DNA of 64,000 nucleotides from Massospora cicadina (Eukaryota > Entomophthoromycota > Entomophthoromycetes > Entomophthorales > Entomophthoraceae): NCBI GenBank assembly GCA_022478985.1, contig JAKSZP010014510.1, forward strand, positions 1 through 64,000, read 5' to 3'. The notes beneath the pieces were generated by a model. It saw only the letters and a list, made by a program, of their open reading frames with translations, did not search any database and was not told the DNA's origin. The position numbers and the translations under genes were made by a program. How positions within the stretch are numbered: the stretch's first letter is position 1; every line of letters starts with the position of its first letter. Shown piece by piece: positions 55,948 through 64,000 of this stretch.

Positions 55948-58900
55948 TTATGGGGAGGGGGAGGGAACGTGTGAAGGGGCCGTAGCCACTATTGAGCACG
56001 TGTGGAGGAAGGGGTCTGATTTGATGAACCAGACTGGGAACCAGGAGGAGACCAGCTGTCAGCAACGCGGTGGGAGATATCCAAACATCCACGCTTGAAA
56101 GTGGTCCACCAAATGAGGCCGGAATAAGTGGACAGCTTCTGGGAGGGTGGGGATGGAGCCAGCGATGGCATCCAAGACAATCGTGTGGATAGTCCACATG
56201 GCGATTGCAACCACCAGAGCCTGGAGGGAGGGTGGGAAGGGGGAGGCCATTGATGAAGCAAACATATCTCTTGACAGACTGAAGGGATGCGTTTGATCCT
56301 GGCCTAGCAGACGTTGGACTTCGCGCCATATCACTTTAGAGGTGGGGCACCTCTCCAAGCGGTGGAACAGCGTTCCATACTGGCCACACACGACACAGGA
56401 TGAGTGTAAAGTGTTAGAGCGCTCAGCTGTATGATACACCCGCCTCAGGCAGCGCCACACATGGGAACGGATTTGAGGCTGCAACGGAGGATGGTGTGCG
56501 TATTTCCAGATAGTCTTTTGGGTCTCAGTGGAATAAGGGATGTCCATCATGTCCAGGTATACCCTAGATAGGACTTGGGGTCAAATGGGGATCACGCCAT
56601 CATGGATGGGTAGCTCCTGTACCTCTTGTGTGAACTGAGGAGAGGGGTGGCCTCTTTGGGTTGTATGTCCACTAATACGAATTCTCCACTCTGCGCTTTG
56701 CATGGAGAGTAGGATTCGTTTGTAGTGGGTTTTAGTCCCGTGAGGACCTGTGGCCGATGTGTGTGATGCGAGGTACTTCATCAGGGAGTGGGGGTTTGAT
56801 GGATTGTTGAGGCCCAAGGCTCAGGAGAAGTTGGAGCGGGCCATGTGGGACCAGTGTTGGGATGGGGAGTGTAGGAGCGGTGACGGCCGCGATCCAGGTG
56901 CCCAGGATCTTGGCAGCATGGGCTTTGAAGTCAAGCAGGCCCATGCCACCTTGATGATGAGGGCCAAACATGACCTCTAGCCGTACTGGTGGAGGGCGGC
57001 CTGACCAAAGCCATCCTTGCAGCAAAGCATACAGGGATTTGAAGAAGCTTGGGGAGAAGGGGATGGCGTGGGCTCCAAACCAGACTTTGGATAGGAGCAT
57101 AGAGTTAGCAAGAACAACCCTGCCAGTGAGGGTAGTAGGGTGGGCTCTGAGAGAGGCGATTCACTTCATCACATTGTCCAGTATATGGCACTCCATTACT
57201 GCTGACGCATATCCGCCTGCCTCCATCCACACGCCCAGATGGCGCACCGGTCCTATGTTAGGACGTGGCACAAAGGGGAGCACCAGTGGAGCGGTGTGTG
57301 TTGAGTTAGTAAGGCGTGGACGTGGGCGAGTAGATGGGCCGGGTTGGGAACTACTTGCTGGGGCCCAGCAGTTCTGAAACCGACTAAGGAGGATGATTTC
57401 GGTTTTGGAGGCGTTCAGTGCCGCGTTGCTTACCTGAAAATTCCTGGATGAGGGCTTCAAGCGAGCGTGCATCTTTGTTATTAGACACCCCCACTATACA
57501 ATCATCTGCAAATGCCATCATCTTGACTGGGGTTTGGCCTGGCACATGGACCCCAGTGAGGTGGGCATTCACATTTCGCAGTAGTGGGTCAAGGCTGAAG
57601 TTGTATAAGAGTGGGCTGAGGGGGTCCCCTTGTCGCAGGCCCCTTTGAGGATGGACTACTTCTGTTAAGAAACCTGGGCCGCGCACAGCCATTGTTGCAG
57701 ATTCCGTGAGCAGCATCACCCAGTTAATGAGGTGGGGAGGTAGGCGGAATTGTTGGAGGCAGGCCCTAAGGTATTCCCAGTTTACTCTATCATAGGCCTT
57801 TTGTTGGTCCAAGAATACAAGTGCCCCAGAGGCTGTGGACTGACACACATTAGCCACAGAGTGCACGTTATCCCAAATTGACCTTCTGGGGATGAAACCG
57901 AATTGTTCTGGAGAGATGGTGGCAGATGCCTATCCCCTTTCTTGAAGAGTATGACTGTAAAAGCCTCATGTCCTCCTGGTAGGAGGCACGTTTCTAACAG
58001 GCTTTGGTTGAGTGAGGCTAGCAGCAATGGGTATATGTATTTGAAATATTTTTTGTAGAACTCATATGGAATGCCATCTGGGCCTGGGCATTTTCATTTT
58101 GGCGCACCACGAATGGTAGTCCATAATTCATTCGGAGTAATTAGATTCATTATTTCTGGGTATCAGAAAATGGTGCGGATATGAGCTCTGTCGAAAAATT
58201 CCACCATTTTGGCTGGCTGAATTGGTTCAGCTCAGTATAACTCGGAGTAATATCTTTGCATTTTGATTGCCACTTCAGCCGGTGTGTCCATGATAGAATT
58301 ATCCGATCTTTGCACCTGTGTGCAGGCCACGCTCTGGCGTGGTGCAAAATTTTTTTTGAAGAAGTATGCGATGCACTTGTCGCCTTTAGTGATGCGTGTG
58401 GCCCTGTATTTGACACAAACCCAATGTTTGTGTTGCCTTTCAAGTGCGTTGAGGTGGGCTGCTGCCTCCGCCCACTTCTGGCCCCATGCAGGGCTATATC
58501 CTGAGGCTGGAATGTTGGACTCCAAGTGGGCCAATTCCGCCAGCGCGCGCGATATAACCGCTGATGTGGCTCGTGAGCGTCTGGATGAGAGATGGCAATA
58601 GTGGTGGATGGTGTCTTTTTTGAAAGTTGCCCATGTGGAAATGGGGTCCGCGCAAAACGGTGCAACAAATGATTTTGCCAAAGTTGCCTCTTCCACCCAC
58701 GTGGAAAATCCTGGTGACGCAAGCTCTGGGGGCGGATTTTGCACCAATGTGGGGCCTTTGCAACTGTGACGGGTAAGTGGTATGTTATTGAGACCAGTCG
58801 GTGGTCGGAGGATTCCATTTTCATTGTTTTGAAGTGTGAGATGTGGGGTTGGAATTTCGCTGGCGCTAGAATAAGGTCAATGCGGGTCATGGACCTTAAT

Positions 58901-59482
58901 TGGCCATTGTGGATGTGGGGATGCATCATGTTTTCGAGCAGTGGGGCATGTCGTGGCAGCGCATTCATTAACCCAAGGGTGGCTTTTAGAATGCGTAGTT
59001 CTACATGACCCTGTGGGGCGTGGGGTGAGGGCGGCCACCAGTCCATTGGTGAGGTTAGCCAACAGTTCATGTCGCCGATAGGAAAGAATTGGGGGGTAGC
59101 GGGAGGGATTTGACAGATGAGAAAAATTCCTGACGCTCTTGTGCACCGTTTGGTGCGTAAATGTTGACAATTGTGTGTGCAACATCGGCCCATGAGAAGG
59201 TGACAATGAGCACTCGGTCATTTAGGAATGTTTCTGAAGATGTAAATTTGAAAAAATTGTTTTTCTGAATTAGCACCCCACAGTGCTTCGACCAAAAGGA
59301 TAGGGATGGTAGGAGCATTGTTTTCCAAGCATCCTCGGAACCTTGTGGACAGTGGGTTTCCTGGATAGCCAGGATATCCACGGGTAGATTATTTTGAAAA
59401 AAACTCAGTTTCCTAGCCCGGGGGATGGGGAGGCCTTGAGTCCGGCAATATTCAGCATCCCTAGAGTGAAGGTTTCCCCCAT
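55948..59482 (-). pseudogene. LINE C ORF2 (endonuclease-reverse transcriptase)
   Basis: Starts MGETFTLGMLNI at 59,482. Endonuclease blocks: VDILAIQETHCPQGSEDAW (about 59,390-59,330), GDMNCWLTSPMDWW (about 59,070), SSDHRLVSITYHLP (about 58,800). Reverse transcriptase: QKAYDRVNWEYLRACL (about 57,810-57,765), RGLRQGDPLSPLLYNFSLD, FADDCIVGVSNN (FADD 57,512-57,501). C-terminal finger CVVCGQYGTLFHRLERCP at about 56,405-56,350: CX2C, then His and Cys, which matches the zf-RVT pattern better than LINE A/B, where the His is Arg. Breaks include frameshifts near 59,190, 57,930 and 56,855 and TGA at 57,163 and 56,823. Confidence 0.92.
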
Positions 59483-59590
59483 CGCTCCTTAGGTGCGAGG
59501 GGGTGGGCCCCTGGCCCACCAGCCTCTTCCAGGTCCCCATGGGCTTTCACAGCAACGCAGGTATTAGCAGCAACGCTATTGGGGTTTTTG

Positions 59591-60900
59591 TTAATTTTTG
59601 CGGAAAGAGTCGCGTTGGCTTTGGCCTTCACTTTTTGTTTTACTGACGTCGGACGAATTTTTTGCGGTGCAGATAAGTTTGGTGCACCATCGAGTGGGGC
59701 AAAAAAAAAATTTTTTGGTTGTGATAGGTCCCAAGTCGGTTTCAACCGGGGCTTGGGTGCAGCAATTGGGTGAGATCAAATCTCCCATCAGATCCTTGGA
59801 TTGAGTGGCCCATTCAGCTTGGGCCTCCCAATCTGATTGGGTGATGGATTCCCAAGTTGCTTCCGCCACTAAGGTCTCCATGTCCTCCTGGTGTTGTGAG
59901 TGTGGGATGGTGGTGGTGACCTTGGCCGCTTCCTTGGCCGCGGTCCTATGGGCCTGCTTAGCCTTCTTCCACTCCTGCGGGGAGATGGGCTTTACCAATA
60001 GGTAGCAGCCTTGTGCTCCCCACGGGAAAGCCTCTTTGGTGCTTGCAGTTGGTTCATAGTGCACCTCTCCACTGGCCATGGCCGCCGAGGGGTGCTCTTG
60101 GAATGTAATGCCCTCTTTAATGGGGCACGCATGTGCCTTATGGCCGAACGCGTCACAGTGGGTGCAAATGGGGGGCGCGCTGTCCACAGTTACCTGGAAT
60201 GGGTGGGTGGTGTGCCCTGCGATGTCAATAAAGGTGGAGTGTGGGATCTGGGTTAGGTCCTTCACAATCTCCTCAGTTGGGGTCAGAACTGCGATGGCTT
60301 TGCCGGTGCACAGGTGTGGCATCAGCGTGAAATGTTGCATTTTGAAAGATTGTATTTCACCATATATGGCGAGACCATCTTTCAAGTTTTGCTCCAAAAT
60401 GTCACATTTTACCGTAGTAGGCAAAAAGTCAAACGTGAGGAAAATTTGGTTTGATTTTGTCCATCTGGTGCATTTAGTTTCGACGACCTGTTGCCCTTCA
60501 GGGAGGTTGACCACTACATGCACCGCTGCAGCCTCATCTGCTGCTATTTTGCTTTCAAAACCTAGGTCCAGCCAACCGCGCAACATGGAGTGAGGTGCAA
60601 CATACACCGCAGTCAGGAAAATTTTGTGTACATCTTCACAAAATTTTTCCCATAGGGCCGTTTTTTGGATGTCCAGATACACACGGACTCCGAATTCCAC
60701 AGACGAAAGTGGCTGGGAATGTGGCGTATTGATGTACTGGTTGCATTATGCTTGCCACGCGAGTATCTCCGGGGAAATTGTGACCGCCAGTTTTAGATTT
60801 TTTTCTATTCCTCCGGATTCTCTGGGGCGTTTTCAAACGTTAGAGGCCGCGGGCCTTCCGCCTGCTCCTCTTGCTTTGCTTGCTAACTGCTACCAGACAT
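59591..60900 (-). pseudogene. LINE C ORF1
   Basis: Starts MSGSS at 60,900, but codon 6 is TAG where LINE A and B have TGG. A later frameshift rejoins the frame that is open from 60,700 to 59,591. The knuckle CTHCDAFGHKAHAC lies at about 60,171-60,130. The tail contains KKAKQAHRTAAKEAAKV and an Asp/Ser/Lys-rich end. With those two defects set aside, it is the most complete ORF1 in the window. Confidence 0.9.
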
Positions 60901-60992
60901 GGGCCAGACTAATCCCCTCTATGAGATTATCAAACTAGATTTAGTCTTGAATTGAATGGGTTGCAAAAGTGTTTGCAACGAGAAAGAAAAGT

Positions 60993-63890
60993 TTAATTTA
61001 CAAATTGTTCATAATAAGTTTTTTATTCAATGAAAATAAACACACTTAGTATTGAATAATCAAAGTGGCATGGGATGGTAATATTGATTTTGTAGCTCTC
61101 AATTTTAATAAAAAATGAAGAGCTAGATTACCTTCAAAATGACCATGGTCTCCATATATTTCCTCTCATTCTTAGGATTTTCATTGGTGCAAAACCTTGC
61201 TAATCAAGCCATACTTGAGAATATCAAAAAGGTTACATGGTATTTATAAAAAGCAGTTCTTCAAATACCAAGGCCTTCTATAATTTTCATAAATTGATAA
61301 TTTTTTATTACCAAAGAATTAGTGACAATTAACCAATGGTAATAAATCTATTCACAATGTTTTTTAAGTGACACTGCGGTGATGGAGTAATCTTACTATA
61401 AGTAGATTAATAACATAGAGCTGGCATGAGGTAAATTTAGGTTTTTGATTATTAGAGTTTACACTACAGGAGTAGTGAGAGAAGAATCATTTGTAGTTAC
61501 TTGACTTGAATTTTAAAGGTCTCTGACTTAACTATGTTACACTTTTATTAGCAATGTGGCCCAATTAAGCTTATATAAGTACGTTGATTTCTAAAGTATC
61601 ATTGTCATAATGGCCTGATCAAATCAAACCCTCTTTTATAATTTAATAGCTGAATATTGGAAATTAGTTGATAAGCATATTAGTTTGGATGGTTCTATCA
61701 GGAAAATTGTACTATTTTTACCAATTTGATTAAACATAAAATAAAAATGAGTAAGATTTATTTAAAACATCAAAGAACCTGATGTAAAAAATTCCAGTGT
61801 GAGTGTTGATTATTTATAAATGTTTATTATGTTTGCTACTGGAAGAACATAAATAAGGCAATGAGGTGATACCCTTTAGCCTAAATTTGTTAAGAATAGG
61901 CTTTTGTCTAAATCTTTGATTCTTTCTGACGAGGATAAATTGAAAAAGATGCAGGAATGGGACCTCAATTTAGTTTATGGATTGGGGTTAGATTTTTACC
62001 AAATAAAACATAAAGCTTTATAATTCATTAATACCACAAGGTCTTTATGGCTGGGTGCCATAGTAAAACCCCATCCAGATTGTAGCAGAATTCCAATAAA
62101 TCATAAAATCTTGGAAGTAAAATTCAAGGCACCTTGGACCTTTTCTAAAATTAAGTGTGATGATGCATTTATGGTCATGAATTGAACATTTAAAGATGGT
62201 TGAAAGTTAGCTCTGGTTGTTAGGGTACTTTAACATCCCCTTGCTATAAGCCACTGAGGCACTGTATACACATTGTAACACTTAAATGGTGCAAGACTAT
62301 GGATAAATCGTCATGGTAGTTATAAAAAAAGGTTAGCAGGACTAATGAAAATATATAAACTAAGCTTTATAGTGTTATTAGATGTATGTAAGCTTTTATC
62401 TTAAGTCAGAATAACCCTGGTTGGTGGATATTTCAATACTTTCATGGGCTCTTTTTTAGTACTAGATGGTTACTTTCATTCTTCTTTTCCCTTATTACCA
62501 TTATCTTCAGATGTCACATAATGTGTACTATGTTCTTACTTAAATAATATTGTAAAATTAAATAAGCGTGTTGACCTTAGGACAAATATACTGCGCCAAG
62601 TTTTGTTATCCTGTGCTGGTTTCAAACATGTTTTTGATCAAAACCCAAACCCAGAGTGGAGAAGGAATTACCAAGCTATGCTATCCCTCCTCTTTTTTAA
62701 TGTATTTAATGCTAGGAGCAACAAAAGTAAGAGAGCAATGTGGAGTTAATTCACCAATACAGTTATGGTGCTTTTTGATATACAAAACAGATAATATGTC
62801 CAGATATAAATGCTTGTAAGGTTTACAGCCATGGAGAAAGTAATCTGAGCACTATAGTAACTCAGAACCTTATCCTCATTAAACACCTGAGCCACATAGT
62901 CAAAATGATCAGCATTGGATAAAACTTCACCTTGCTTAAGTCATGTAAAGGATCGCGGTTTTATCCTATCAGATGTTTTTCCAAATGACTAATTAATAGT
63001 AACATCTTTTGTATTATTGTAAGACATGCCAGCTTCGAAATTTTTTTGTTATATCAGAATTGACTAACAGGGTCCAACATGTTAATTAACGTAGATAGCT
63101 GGACTGGCCATTTGTTCTTCCCTAGAAATCTCAAGTATTAACATAAAGTTGTGAATATTCCATTAATATTAAATATGTGAAAGTTTACAGAGTTAATTTG
63201 ATGATAAGTATTGAGCCCTGATTTCTAGCTAGGTATTAAAGAATTGTAAAAAAATATAATTGCAGTGCAGGGGTCAGAATAATCACTAGACAAGGCCGCC
63301 TTGGTACTACTGATGGAAGATGAAGGAGCAGCTTTAGGAACAGCCGCTTGAATAGCCCAAACTGAGGGTTCTGGAATATAACTATGTTTGGAACTGCTAT
63401 GAGGGTAAAGTACATTAAAGACTGTAGGCATATTGGCTGCCACTACTGTCTCATCGCTCTTGTTTCCAATTAACCAGGTTTAGTCTCTAAAGATAAATAA
63501 AATTTTGTCAAAGACTAATCCTCACGTAAGGTTGACTGCATTGACTAGAGTCATCTTTAATATCCTTAATACTATCTCTACAGCTTTTTGATGATGTGAT
63601 GTTCTGCCGCATTTTTGTTTTTAGACTGCTGAAATTCCTGGTTATAGCACTGAACACTATAATTTTTAAATTTTTAGAAACAGACTTTAGGCTTAAACTA
63701 ATTCTTGAGGAGTTAATTTCATGATAGAGGTCAGAGAGGAAGTAAACTGAGGCACTCATATTATAATATATAGTAAAAGTAGGTGAAGGGGGTTTTTCTT
63801 TCCACTTATCATCACTTTACAGCAATTTTTTAAAAACAGTCAATTTTCACAACCACCTCATCACATCAATTACTCAATTTAAGTACTTAG
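60993..63890. other. AT-rich unassigned region
   Basis: No recognisable domain on either strand. Readable but unconvincing frames: about 61,930-62,030 plus; 62,568-62,819 plus; 63,443-63,225 minus (Ser/Ala-rich); 63,759-63,508 minus (Ser/Lys-rich). The two minus frames are adjacent and of similar composition, so they could be one broken gene or gag-like remnant. I cannot support more. Confidence 0.3.
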
Positions 63891-63894
63891 ATCC

Positions 63895-64000
63895 AACACC
63901 TGCTGCTTGTGGGGCAGCGGTTCTCCACCTGCTAGCATTTACCACCCAGCAGGCAAATGCGTGCAGACTGGCTCATCCAGCCTGAAAAAACATCCAGTCG
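63895..64000. other. GC-rich palindromic stretch at the right edge
   Basis: After 3 kb of AT-rich DNA the last ~105 bases become GC-rich with several short inverted repeats: GCTGC...GCAGC, CCTGCT...AGCAGG, GCATTT...AAATGC and CTGGCTCATCCAG. It probably starts another element that continues outside the window. Confidence 0.5.

Larger units (their letters stand above)
55811..60992 (-). mobile_element. LINE C: full-length non-LTR retrotransposon, inactivated
   Basis: Minus-strand copy of the LINE A/B family. The 5' end is near 60,992 (ACTTTTCTTTCTCG), the 3' end near 55,811 with the tail AATAAATTTAAATTTAAAT. It has the longest open stretches: ORF1 of 369 codons (60,700-59,591) and an endonuclease frame of 347 codons (59,193-58,150). 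No certain target-site duplication can be read because the 3' tail and the flank are both AT-rich. Confidence 0.93.

Noticed and set aside
1..64000. CRISPR arrays, tRNA or rRNA genes, bacterial operons
   Set aside because: No regularly spaced repeats, no cloverleaf with A and B boxes, no rRNA-like conserved stretches and no prokaryotic gene spacing were seen.

Overview
This 64-kb window is eukaryotic nuclear DNA made almost entirely of decayed retrotransposons nested in one another. I find no intact host gene, rRNA, tRNA or CRISPR array, and no bacterial operon or ribosome-binding-site logic. The Ty3/gypsy pol sequences resemble those I associate with large, repeat-rich fungal genomes, rust fungi (Pucciniales) in particular. 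That assignment is an impression from memory, not proven. Full-length LINEs are GC-richer and younger; the older elements are AT-rich and riddled with stops.

Layout. 1-~930: 5' part of a LINE (LINE E, minus), running off the left edge. ~930-4,288: gag-pol remnant of an old Ty3/gypsy element (gypsy-0, minus) ending at a recognisable primer-binding site. 6,750-7,600 (minus) and 28,440-30,150 (plus): two broken copies of an unclassified retroelement protein. 8,020-8,630 and 8,975-9,290: a repeat, X; the second copy is split, and its other half lies at 27,345-27,660. Between those halves sits an ancient LINE (LINE D, plus), itself in three pieces: ~9,300-12,540, 17,808-18,348 and 24,921-27,335. 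Its first gap is filled by full-length LINE A (12,541-17,807, with a perfect 16-bp target-site duplication). Its second gap is filled by gypsy-1 (18,349-24,920, minus, with ~570-bp LTRs).

30,400-~50,000 is a four-level nest. A chromodomain Ty3 element (minus, pol at 30,400-34,044) is abutted by a miniature LTR element (34,045-49,137: LTRs of ~1,050 bp, only 180 bp internal). The second LTR of that element is split by a tandem LTR-internal-LTR-internal-LTR array (35,325-48,123, perfect 5-bp duplication AGTAT). The first internal segment of the array is split by a 9.55-kb gypsy-2 element (36,545-46,095, plus).

50,029-55,308 (plus) and 55,811-60,992 (minus) are two further full-length copies of the LINE A family. 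They lie tail to tail and form a ~5.2-kb inverted repeat around a 500-bp AT-rich spacer. 60,993-64,000 is AT-rich and unassigned, ending in a GC-rich palindromic stretch at the window edge.

How the parts work together. The LINEs encode ORF1 (CCHC zinc knuckle) and ORF2 (APE-type endonuclease, reverse transcriptase, C-terminal CCHC-like finger) and would insert by target-primed reverse transcription. The Ty3 elements encode gag, aspartic protease, RT-RNase H and integrase and share one type of primer-binding site. The non-coding LTR elements would depend on such proteins in trans. Every coding copy here is broken, and differences among the LINE copies show C-to-T decay at CpG, consistent with DNA methylation.
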